NCBI RefSeq assembly: GCF_012276695.1
Contig: NZ_CP038852.1
Span: 930,001-994,000, forward strand
Direction: 5' to 3'
DNA from: Candidatus Pelagibacter giovannonii
Lineage (GTDB): Bacteria > Pseudomonadota > Alphaproteobacteria > Pelagibacterales > Pelagibacteraceae
Length of the DNA stretch: 64,000 bases
The position numbers were made by a program, and so were the translations under genes. The notes under the pieces were generated by a model. The model saw nothing but the letters and a program-made list of their open reading frames with translations. It ran no database searches and was not told the origin of the DNA. Shown one piece after another: positions 32,819 through 40,165 of this stretch; within the stretch, counting starts at the first letter, position 1, and each line of letters opens with the position of its first letter.

Positions 32819-33870
32819 TGTTCTCAAAATTAAGATCACTAATTTTTAAAATTGATCCTGAAACTGCTCATAATTTAGCAATTAAGTCTTTAAAACTAAA
32901 CATATTACCAAGCATAACTGATCAAAATAAAGGAGACCCAATATTTGAGACTAGTTTATTTGGTAAAAATATAGATAATCCAATAGGAATGGCTGCTGGG
33001 TTTGATAAAAATGCCGAAGTTTATAATTCACTGTTTAAACTTGGGTTTGGTTTTGTGGAAGTGGGAACAGTTACACCACTTGAACAATACGGAAATCCAA
33101 AGCCAAGAGTTTTTAGGTTAGTTGAGGATCAGGCCCTTATAAATAGGCTAGGTTTTAATAATTTAGGAGCAGAAAATGTTAGCCATAGAATTAAATCTAA
33201 CTCACATAAAGGTTTATTAGGAATTAACATAGGCCCCAATAAAGATAGTGAAGATAGATTAAATGATTATTTAATTGGACTTAGAAACTTTTATGACATT
33301 GCTGATTATATTACAGTTAACATTTCTTCTCCCAACACAGAAAATTTAAGAGCTTTTCATGATGAAACTAAATTTGATGAATTGTTGAATGCAATAGAAA
33401 AAGAAAAAGTTAAACTTAAATCAAAAATACCAATTGTAGTAAAAATTTCTCCAGATATCTTTGAGGAACAAATTGAATTAATAAGTAAAATTTTAATTAA
33501 ACATAAGGTTAGTGCAATAATTGTTTCAAATACAACAGCTAAAAATAGAGAAAAATTAAATAATATTTTAAAGCATCAAAAAGGTGGGCTATCAGGCAAG
33601 CCACTAGAAGAAGAGGCTAATAAGCTAATAAGTAAGTTTTATAAACTGCTTAAAGGTAAGATTGAAATTATAGGTGTAGGAGGTGTGGACTCAGGAGAAA
33701 GCGCTTATAAAAAATTTCAGGCAGGAGCTAGCTATGTTCAATTATATACAGGAATGGTTTTTCAAGGACCAAACGTTGTAGTAAAGATAAAAAAAGAGCT
33801 TAAAGAAATATTAATTGATGAAGGTATTAAGAATTTTAAAGAAATAATAGGAAAGAAGCATACTAATTGA
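32818..33870 (+). CDS. pyrD: Dihydroorotate dehydrogenase (quinone)
   Basis: PyrD oxidises dihydroorotate to orotate in pyrimidine synthesis and passes electrons to the quinone pool. The 350 residues are the class 2, membrane-associated type. They have an N-terminal helical segment, GMAAGFDKNAEVYN, VEVGTVTPLEQYGNPKPRVFRL, the catalytic Ser in NISSPNTENLR, GLSGKPLE and GVGGVDSGESAY. The ATG overlaps the lysK stop by one base. Confidence 0.96.
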   Translation: MFSKLRSLIFKIDPETAHNLAIKSLKLNILPSITDQNKGDPIFETSLFGKNIDNPIGMAAGFDKNAEVYNSLFKLGFGFVEVGTVTPLEQYGNPKPRVFRLVEDQALINRLGFNNLGAENVSHRIKSNSHKGLLGINIGPNKDSEDRLNDYLIGLRNFYDIADYITVNISSPNTENLRAFHDETKFDELLNAIEKEKVKLKSKIPIVVKISPDIFEEQIELISKILIKHKVSAIIVSNTTAKNREKLNNILKHQKGGLSGKPLEEEANKLISKFYKLLKGKIEIIGVGGVDSGESAYKKFQAGASYVQLYTGMVFQGPNVVVKIKKELKEILIDEGIKNFKEIIGKKHTN

Positions 33871-33881
33871 TCCTAATAAAC

Positions 33882-33910
33882 TTGACGAGATCATTAACAC
33901 ATCTTATATA
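33882..33910 (+). promoter_or_regulatory. Sigma-70-type promoter of rpmB
   Basis: TTGACG (33882-33887) and TATATA (33905-33910) are separated by 17 bases, and initiation near 33917 would leave a leader of only about seven bases before rpmB. It lies in the 53-base gap after pyrD. The boxes are close to consensus. Confidence 0.6.
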
Positions 33911-33923
33911 GTCACTAAATATT

Positions 33924-34247
33924 ATGTCTAAGAAATGTGAATTAACTGGTAAAATTCCTATGAAAGGTCACAATGTTAGTCATGCTAACAATAAGACTAA
34001 AAGAAGATTTTTACCTAATTTAAAAAAAGCGAAATTTACAAGTGACATTCTAAAAAGAAGCCTAACTTTAACTGTTAGCAATGCTGGTGTTAGATGTGTA
34101 GATAAAAAAGGCACTTTTGATCAGTTCTTAAAGACTGTAAAAAATAAAAATATTTCACCTAGACTAAAAAAATTAAAAAAAAGCATACTAATTAAATCAC
34201 CTTTTATTAAAAAGATACCAAAAGCATCTCCTAGTAAATCCGCTTAA
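33924..34247 (+). CDS. rpmB: 50S ribosomal protein L28
   Basis: This is a basic 107-residue protein with the L28 opening [20 protein letters not shown] and [12 protein letters not shown]. It is somewhat longer than the roughly 78-residue E. coli protein, with a lysine-rich tail, which is normal for alphaproteobacteria. It has its own promoter and shares one base with the start of the next gene. Confidence 0.97.
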   Translation: MSKKCELTGKIPMKGHNVSHANNKTKRRFLPNLKKAKFTSDILKRSLTLTVSNAGVRCVDKKGTFDQFLKTVKNKNISPRLKKLKKSILIKSPFIKKIPKASPSKSA

Positions 34248-34801
34248 TGAAAAAGTTTTTTATACTACTCGCATTTATAATGGGAGTTGTTGTCTTAACT
34301 TCTAATTATTTAGTACAATTTCCAATCAACCATTATGGTTTAGAAAAAATATTAACTTATGGGGCTTTTAGCTATCCAGTTGCTTTTTTAATTACGGATC
34401 TAGCAAATAGATCTTATGGCAAGGTTGTAGCTAGAAAAATTGTTTATGTTGGTTTTATTATAGGAATTATATTTACTCTTTTTTTTTCAACAAATTTTGC
34501 AGACTTAATTTCAATCAGAATTGCTATAGGTTCAGGTACAGCATTTATGGTTGCACAGTTGTTAGATGTTCAAATTTTTGACTATTTAAGAAAAAAGAAA
34601 TGGTTTGTTGCTCCATTAACTTCATCATTAATTGGGTCTACAGTTGACACATTTTTATTTTTCTCCATCTCATTTTATGCAACTGGAATACCATGGTTTA
34701 CTTTATCTCTAGGTGACTTAGCTGTTAAAATATTTGTTGCTTTAGCAATGTTAATTCCATTTAGATTATTATTAGGAACTCTTAAAGCCTCAAAAGCTTA
34801 G
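34247..34801 (+). CDS. Queuosine-precursor transporter family (YhhQ/VUT)
   Basis: The 184-residue hydrophobic protein has five to six predicted membrane segments and the VUT/DUF165 landmarks YPVAFLITDLANRSYGK and SSLIGSTVDTFLFFSISF. Members of this family import 7-cyano- or 7-aminomethyl-7-deazaguanine for queuosine tRNA modification. The ATG overlaps the rpmB stop by one base. No room exists for a separate preQ1 riboswitch in front of it. The stop overlaps the convergent agmatinase-like gene by four bases. Confidence 0.85.
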   Translation: MKKFFILLAFIMGVVVLTSNYLVQFPINHYGLEKILTYGAFSYPVAFLITDLANRSYGKVVARKIVYVGFIIGIIFTLFFSTNFADLISIRIAIGSGTAFMVAQLLDVQIFDYLRKKKWFVAPLTSSLIGSTVDTFLFFSISFYATGIPWFTLSLGDLAVKIFVALAMLIPFRLLLGTLKASKA

Positions 34802-35673
34802 TATAAAAATTTGTACGATAAAATTTTATAAGCAAGTTTTGCTACAAGAAAATTGTAAGAATTAAAACCTTTAATAGGTGAAAGTTCATTTATATCCGCA
34901 CCAACAATATTAGAGTTTTTAGCAGCTATCCGTATAATATTTAAAGTTTCATCCCATAATAGTCCACCTGGTTCAGGCGTACCTGTTGCAGGCATAATAC
35001 TTGAATCCAAACCATCAACGTCAAATGTTAAATAAACTGTTTTATTCTTTATCATTTTTTTAAATTTTTTTAGGTCCCATTTACTTTTATCTTTTGCCCA
35101 AAAGATATCAATTCTAGAGGAGTTTTTTTTTAAGAATGGTATTTCACTTTGAGATATATTTCTGATCCCAAATGATATTATTGAAACATTTTTATGATCA
35201 AGACACCTCCTAATAGCTGAGGCATGAGAAAATTTTTCTCCATTATAACTCTCTCTTAAATCTGCATGTGCATCAAAATGTAGTAAGCATATTTCTTTGT
35301 GTTTTTTTACAAATGGAGCAATACATCCAGGTGTTATTGAGTGCTCCCCACCAAAAGTAATTGGAAATAATTTTTTATCTAATATTTCCTGATTTATATC
35401 AGACATCTTTTTAAGAGCTTTTTTAATATTTTTATCTATTTTAAATGGTTTTAAAGTTTTAATCCCAATTTTTTTGTAAGGCTCACAGTGTAATTCTTCA
35501 TCATATAGTTCAACCTGATGTGATGCTTTAATGATTTCTTTAGGGCCATTACGAGTGCCACCACCATAGCTTACAGTTTTTTCTAAACCAAATGGAACAA
35601 CTACTACTTTTTCTTTAAAATTAACATCATTGTCAATTCCTAGAAACCCGTTTTTATTAGAAAGATATTTCAA
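34798..35673 (-). CDS. speB: Agmatinase/ureohydrolase family protein
   Basis: This is an arginase-fold hydrolase of 291 residues with the full set of manganese ligands, seen in GGEHSITPG, LHFDAHADLRESY and TFDVDGLDSSIMPATGTPEPGG. Agmatinase makes putrescine and urea from agmatine. Related enzymes use guanidinobutyrate, guanidinopropionate or arginine, and sequence alone does not separate these. It follows the deoxyhypusine-synthase-like gene by two bases in a polyamine block, which favours agmatinase. No arginine decarboxylase is visible nearby. Confidence 0.8.
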   Translation of the reverse strand: MKYLSNKNGFLGIDNDVNFKEKVVVVPFGLEKTVSYGGGTRNGPKEIIKASHQVELYDEELHCEPYKKIGIKTLKPFKIDKNIKKALKKMSDINQEILDKKLFPITFGGEHSITPGCIAPFVKKHKEICLLHFDAHADLRESYNGEKFSHASAIRRCLDHKNVSIISFGIRNISQSEIPFLKKNSSRIDIFWAKDKSKWDLKKFKKMIKNKTVYLTFDVDGLDSSIMPATGTPEPGGLLWDETLNIIRIAAKNSNIVGADINELSPIKGFNSYNFLVAKLAYKILSYKFLY

Positions 35674-35675
35674 TT

Positions 35676-36719
35676 TTATTTAAATATTTTTGAGAAGTTT
35701 TTTCTTGTTCTATTTTTCCAGTCACCTTTATGATAAGCATCACTTGCAATCAAAGGAAGGACACTAGTTGCTTCTGCAAAAACCATTTGTTCTTTTGCAA
35801 TATCTACCTTACCCCAAGAGCTTGCTTCTTTTAATGTAGAGCTGCTGCAAGCACCATCTCTAGAATCTGCTACTGTAATTTGTACTGCATACTTATGCAT
35901 CTCAACCTCTTTTCCTAAAAGTTCAGCACAGATAACTGTATCTTGAACAAAGTTTTTTGGTACTCCTCCACCAATCATAAATAAGCCAGATCCTTTTGAT
36001 TGAATCTTTATTTCAGTTAATTCACGAAGCTCTCTAATAGAATCTATTGTAATATGATTTTTAGGATTATTTTCTTGGTGTGTGACCAATCCAAAACCAG
36101 CACTTGAGTCTGTAAATGCAGGACAAAAAATGGGAACATTATTGTCATATGCGGTTTCAATCAAAGAATCTTTTTTTTTAGAATTTTTCTTTAAATATTT
36201 TCCCATTTCATAGATGAATTCTCTTGATGTGTAACTTCTTGGATCAAGTGTATCTGCTATTTCACATATTTTTTGATCACATTCCTGCAATTCTTCTTCA
36301 TCAATATATGTATCATAAATCCTATCTATATAATTTTTTCTTAATTCAGTATCATCTTGAAACTGTGAACCTTGGTAATGTTTAAAGCCTAAAGCTTCAA
36401 AAAAATCCATATCAACTATTGAAGCTCCTGTAGCAATAATTGCATCAACCATATTATATTTAACTAAATCTTTATAAATATTCATACATCCTGCAGCAGA
36501 AGTTGACCCAGCAAGTGTTAAAAAAATTGTGCAATCCTTATCTTGAATCATTTCATTAAAAATATTGGCCGCATTCGCTGTTTCTCTTGAAACAAAAGAC
36601 ATTTTTTCCATTGAGGAAATTATCTTTCTTGCATCAAACGAAGTAATATCGATGTGTTCAACTGGACTTTGTAAGAAGCTTTTTTTGCTATTATGAATAA
36701 AATTTTTGTTTTCTGACAT
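35676..36719 (-). CDS. Deoxyhypusine-synthase-like protein, probable homospermidine-type synthase
   Basis: The 347 residues belong to the deoxyhypusine synthase fold: LTLAGSTSAAGCMNIYKDLV, ATGASIVDMDF, CPAFTDSSAGFGLV, GGGVPKNFVQDT and the segment SSWGKVD, whose Lys corresponds to the catalytic lysine that forms the butylimine intermediate. Bacteria lack eIF5A, the deoxyhypusine acceptor, and several bacterial homologues use putrescine as acceptor to make homospermidine. The gene abuts an ornithine-decarboxylase-like gene (sharing one base) and an agmatinase-like gene, so a polyamine product is the best inference. The acceptor is not proven by sequence. Confidence 0.82.
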   Translation of the reverse strand: MSENKNFIHNSKKSFLQSPVEHIDITSFDARKIISSMEKMSFVSRETANAANIFNEMIQDKDCTIFLTLAGSTSAAGCMNIYKDLVKYNMVDAIIATGASIVDMDFFEALGFKHYQGSQFQDDTELRKNYIDRIYDTYIDEEELQECDQKICEIADTLDPRSYTSREFIYEMGKYLKKNSKKKDSLIETAYDNNVPIFCPAFTDSSAGFGLVTHQENNPKNHITIDSIRELRELTEIKIQSKGSGLFMIGGGVPKNFVQDTVICAELLGKEVEMHKYAVQITVADSRDGACSSSTLKEASSWGKVDIAKEQMVFAEATSVLPLIASDAYHKGDWKNRTRKNFSKIFK

Positions 36720-37897
36720 TAAGCAACTAATATACCTTTATTGCTCTCTTTACCATATAACGTCATTATAGGTTCGTCTTCCACTTCATAAATTTCATTA
36801 GAATAAAAACCATTAAATTGAGTTCTAAAAGTTAGACCGTAGGCCCCAAGCTGACCTAGTTCAATATAATCATTTTCCTTAATATTGTTTGGAAGTAGAA
36901 AAGGTCCCTTCATATAGTCCATGCTATCACAAGTAGGCCCATAAAAATTAAAAGCAGTTAATTTTTTTGATATTATTTTTCCATTTTTAATTAATCGAGA
37001 AGGGTAAACTATGTTTGGTGTACCAGCATCAAAAAGAGTTCCATACGTTCCATCATTTATATAAAGTTTTTGTTTTTTTTTAAGATTTACTCGTACGATT
37101 GTTGATCCACTTTCAGCAACTAATGCCCTTCCGGGTTCACATAATATTTTAGGAAGTTTTTCCAATTTTAAGTTTAATAAACCTTTTTTTATTTCTTCAA
37201 AATAACTGTCCAAAGATTGAGGTACAAGATCTGGATATATAGCGGGAAATCCACCACCAATATTAATATAATCTGGAATAATTTTTGTTTTTCTTATTAT
37301 ATTTCCAATATCTGCAATTCCTTTTGAATAAGAAATTGGATGCATACATTGAGACCCTACATGAAAACTTAACCCTACTTTTTTTGCATATTGCTTTGTT
37401 AATCTTAACAAACCAATTGCTTCAGATATTAATGCTCCAAATTTTTTAGATAAATCTATTTCAGCATGTTCATTTGAAACAGCTACTCTTACAAATAACT
37501 CAAGGTCTTTTGCTTGATTAGTTGCTTCGATAATCTTTATCAATTCATCTTTAGTGTCTAAAGAAAAAGCTTTAATATTATAATTAAAGTAAGCCTCTTT
37601 AATATTTTCTCTACTTTTAACAGTATGCATATATGAACATTTTGCATCTGGGGAGATCGCTCTTATGTCTTTAATTTCTTGAATAGAGGCCACATCAAAG
37701 TTTTCTATCCCACTCTCTACTATTGTTTTTAAAACCTCAGGATGTGAGTTGGTTTTGACAGCATATAGCACTTTGCCTGAAAATTTATTTCTAAAATAAG
37801 TGGAAGCTGAATGTATTGATTTTTTCCTAATACAATAAATAGGCTTTTCTGGTTTTAGTTGATTTATAAGCTCATCAACTGTTTTAAATTTTTGCAT
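36719..37897 (-). CDS. speC: Ornithine/lysine decarboxylase, alanine-racemase fold
   Basis: This is a fold-type III PLP decarboxylase of 392 residues with the PLP lysine in YAVKTNSHPEVLK, HVGSQC, NIGGGFP, EPGRALVAESG and the active-site Cys in GPTCDSMDYMKG. These match the eukaryotic-type ornithine decarboxylases also found in alphaproteobacteria; some members also accept lysine. I start at ATG 37897, with GGGGA eight bases upstream; an in-frame TTG at 37912 falls on that SD. It leads the block that makes putrescine, homospermidine-type products and possibly feeds from agmatine. Confidence 0.88.
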   Translation of the reverse strand: MQKFKTVDELINQLKPEKPIYCIRKKSIHSASTYFRNKFSGKVLYAVKTNSHPEVLKTIVESGIENFDVASIQEIKDIRAISPDAKCSYMHTVKSRENIKEAYFNYNIKAFSLDTKDELIKIIEATNQAKDLELFVRVAVSNEHAEIDLSKKFGALISEAIGLLRLTKQYAKKVGLSFHVGSQCMHPISYSKGIADIGNIIRKTKIIPDYINIGGGFPAIYPDLVPQSLDSYFEEIKKGLLNLKLEKLPKILCEPGRALVAESGSTIVRVNLKKKQKLYINDGTYGTLFDAGTPNIVYPSRLIKNGKIISKKLTAFNFYGPTCDSMDYMKGPFLLPNNIKENDYIELGQLGAYGLTFRTQFNGFYSNEIYEVEDEPIMTLYGKESNKGILVA

Positions 37898-37921
37898 TTC
37901 ATATGTCCCCAAAAAAAATTT

Positions 37922-37955
37922 AATAAAAAAAAGTTTTTAAATACATAAAAACTTT
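37922..37955 (-). terminator. U-tailed hairpin in the speC leader (possible attenuator)
   Basis: On the minus strand AAAGTTTTT (37955-37947) and AAAAACTTT (37938-37930) form a nine-base inverted repeat with an eight-base loop, followed by five more T. It resembles an intrinsic terminator but has only one G-C pair and sits about 33 bases upstream of the speC ATG. It may attenuate speC transcription, be an operator, or be an AT-rich coincidence. Confidence 0.3.
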
Positions 37956-38045
37956 CATATAAATTATGCAATTAAGGCAATACTTAATTAATGTAAAGCA
38001 AATAATAGGTGTTGAAATTATAAGATAAGGCACCATATTAATAAC

Positions 38046-38609
38046 ATGGTTGGACTAACTAATTTAAAAAAATTAAGTGATTTTGATAATAAATCCTTAT
38101 TAATCGTTGATGATGACAATCCTTTTAGAGATAGGCTTGCAAGAGCAATGGAAAAAAAAGGGTTTGAGGTTTTTCAAGCTGAGGGTGTACAAAAAGGAAT
38201 ACTGTCTGTTAAAGAAAAAAAACCAGCGTTTGCAGTTGTTGACCTAAGACTAGCCGATGGAAATGGGCTTGAAGTAGTAAAGCAAATTCAAATTTCTAAT
38301 CCAAGAAGTAGAATTATAATGTTAACAGGATATGGAAATATTCCAACGGCTGTAGCTGCGATTAAAGAAGGTGCAATTGATTACCTTGCAAAACCAGCAG
38401 ACGCAGATGATGTTGAGAAAGCATTATTAGCCGATCCAGAGAAAAAAGCTGAACCACCAGAAAACCCCATGTCAGCTGATAGAGTTAAATGGGAGCACAT
38501 TCATAGAGTTTTTGAACTATGTAATAGAAATGTATCTGAAACTGCTAGAAGACTTAAAATGCACAGAAGAACATTGCAAAGAATTTTATCTAAAAGATCG
38601 CCTAGATAA
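38046..38609 (+). CDS. regA: Response regulator of the ActR/RegA/PrrA family
   Basis: RegA is the redox-responsive global regulator of alphaproteobacteria, acting with the quinone-sensing kinase RegB. The 187 residues have a receiver domain (VDDDNPFRDRLARAM, phospho-acceptor Asp66 in VVDLRLADG, TGYGNIPTAVAAIKEGA, Lys in LAKPADADDV), a proline-rich linker and a Fis-type helix-turn-helix (NVSETARRLKMHRRTLQRIL) that is nearly invariant in the family. regB is not adjacent. The 3' end overlaps the convergent bioY gene by eight bases. Confidence 0.93.
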   Translation: MVGLTNLKKLSDFDNKSLLIVDDDNPFRDRLARAMEKKGFEVFQAEGVQKGILSVKEKKPAFAVVDLRLADGNGLEVVKQIQISNPRSRIIMLTGYGNIPTAVAAIKEGAIDYLAKPADADDVEKALLADPEKKAEPPENPMSADRVKWEHIHRVFELCNRNVSETARRLKMHRRTLQRILSKRSPR

Positions 38610-39153
38610 ATTTTCTAAATTTAATAATTTTTTTAGCCAATATAGTTAATAAACAAATCTTGAATAATTCAGCTAATAAAAATGGTGTAACTCCTAATTG
38701 AAGAATTGGCTTGTCCCATCCAATTAAAATTCCCAACCAAATAGCACCAAATATATAGATTACAGAAACAGAAAATATTAATTTTCCAAAAATTATAAAA
38801 ATGTTTTTGTTAAAATTTAAATAGCCTGCAAAAAAAGAAGCAAATAAAAATCCAATTAAGTATCCCATTGTTGGACCAGTAAAATAAACTATTCCAACAC
38901 CTTTTTCTGGTGAGTTAGAAAATACAGGCATTCCTAGAATACCCTCTAGAAGATAAACAGCTACAGATGCCAGGCCAATTTTATATCCAAAAGCAATTCC
39001 CAAAAAAAGAACTACAAAGGTTTGCATTGTCATAGGCACAGGATAAAATGGTATTTTTAATTTAGCTGAAATAGTTAAAACCATTGTTCCTATAAAAATT
39101 AGAATAAATGTTTTTAATACTTTTTGAATTGAATTAGTTTTTAATAGATCCAT
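38602..39153 (-). CDS. bioY: Biotin transporter substrate-binding protein BioY
   Basis: This hydrophobic 183-residue protein has about six membrane segments and the BioY landmarks LKIPFYPVPMTMQTF and GPTMGYLIGFLFASF. BioY is the S-component of an ECF-type biotin importer and can act alone or with an ECF module. Its presence suggests dependence on external biotin. The upstream gene is an ABC ATPase on the same strand, but of the ABC-2 type and not an ECF ATPase. No BirA or BioR operator was recognised. Confidence 0.9.
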   Translation of the reverse strand: MDLLKTNSIQKVLKTFILIFIGTMVLTISAKLKIPFYPVPMTMQTFVVLFLGIAFGYKIGLASVAVYLLEGILGMPVFSNSPEKGVGIVYFTGPTMGYLIGFLFASFFAGYLNFNKNIFIIFGKLIFSVSVIYIFGAIWLGILIGWDKPILQLGVTPFLLAELFKICLLTILAKKIIKFRKFI

Positions 39154-39185
39154 ATTTACAAATTACTATTTATTAATGTGATAAT

Positions 39186-40115
39186 CTAGTTTTTTATTAG
39201 TCTTAAAAAAACATCCTCTAAATCACCATCATCAGTTGAAATGTCTATAATTTTGACGTTATTTTTCTTAATTAAATTAATTAATTCATCTATATTAATT
39301 TTACTTTTTTCATAAGAAACACAAACCTCATTATCTATGTGTGAAACTATTTTTAAAGATTCTAGATCATCATCATTAATATTAATCTTTGTGTCAGTTT
39401 TAAAAGTTACTTTTTTGGTTTGAATTCTATTTAATAAATTCTTAGTGCTGTCTAGAGCAACAATATTTCCTTTATTTAATATAGCTATTCTTCCACACAT
39501 TTTCTCAGCCTCCTCAAGATAATGAGTTGTTAGAATGATGGTTACACCAAGTTCATTGAGTAATTTTACATTTTTCCATAAATTTTGTCTTAACTCAACA
39601 TCAACGCCAGCCGTGGGCTCATCTAAAATAACTATTGGTGGTTGATGAACTAGAGCTTTAGCCACTAGTAATCTTCTTTTCATTCCACCAGATAAACTTC
39701 TAGCATAGCTGTCAGCTTGTTTTTCTAGGGATACCAATTTTAGTATCGTATCTGTAATTCTATCTTTTTCTTTAATTCCATAGAGACCAGCCTGTAATTC
39801 TAATAATTTTCTTGGGCTAAAAAATGGATCAAGATTTACTTCTTGTGGAACTATTCCAACCGAAGCTCTAACTTGTCTTGGATTTTTATCTAAGTCAAAA
39901 CCCCAGACATTTACTTGTCCAGCTGTTTTTACCACTGTTCCAGCTAAAATGTTTATAAATGTCGTCTTCCCAGCACCATTGGGACCAAGAAGCCCAAAAA
40001 TTTCTCCTTCTTTCACGTCCAAGTTTAAATCATTTAATGCAAGGTTGTCCCTAGCCTGTTTATTTGAATAAATTTTTTTTAAGTTTTTAATAGAAAGTAT
40101 ATTTTTTTGCTCCAT
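39186..40115 (-). CDS. ABC transporter ATP-binding protein (ABC-2/YadG-like)
   Basis: The 309 residues contain an ABC ATPase domain: Walker A GPNGAGKTT near residue 44, Q-loop IVPQEVNLDPF, signature LSGGMKRRLLVAKALVHQP, Walker B VILDEPTAGVD and switch His in LTTHYLEEAE. A C-terminal domain of about 75 residues ends with DDGDLEDVFLRL, typical of ATPases paired with ABC-2 exporters such as YadG/YadH. No ABC-2 permease lies beside it; the only membrane gene downstream is bioY. Substrate unknown. Confidence 0.88.
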   Translation of the reverse strand: MEQKNILSIKNLKKIYSNKQARDNLALNDLNLDVKEGEIFGLLGPNGAGKTTFINILAGTVVKTAGQVNVWGFDLDKNPRQVRASVGIVPQEVNLDPFFSPRKLLELQAGLYGIKEKDRITDTILKLVSLEKQADSYARSLSGGMKRRLLVAKALVHQPPIVILDEPTAGVDVELRQNLWKNVKLLNELGVTIILTTHYLEEAEKMCGRIAILNKGNIVALDSTKNLLNRIQTKKVTFKTDTKININDDDLESLKIVSHIDNEVCVSYEKSKINIDELINLIKKNNVKIIDISTDDGDLEDVFLRLIKN

Positions 40116-40165
40116 GCGTGTTAATACATTTATAGTATTTAAAATTATTAAGATAATATTATTTA

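Noticed and set aside
33871..34250. preQ1 riboswitch in front of the YhhQ/VUT gene
   Set aside because: The transporter start overlaps the rpmB stop and the 53 bases before rpmB are taken up by a promoter; no preQ1 hairpin with A-rich tail is visible.
34798..34801. Four-base stop overlaps between convergent genes as errors
   Set aside because: Such tail overlaps recur (16397-16404, 27605-27608, 38602-38609, 48652-48663, 50388-50391, 57231-57244, 62479-62482) with intact proteins on both sides, so they reflect compaction.
37895..37912. TTG 37912 as the speC start
   Set aside because: It lies on the GGGGA Shine-Dalgarno of the ATG at 37897. Similar reasoning rejected TTG or GTG extensions at 18381 (rsfS), 29732 (ampG), 46523 (tsaE), 55696 (DMT permease) and 59552 (lipoprotein).
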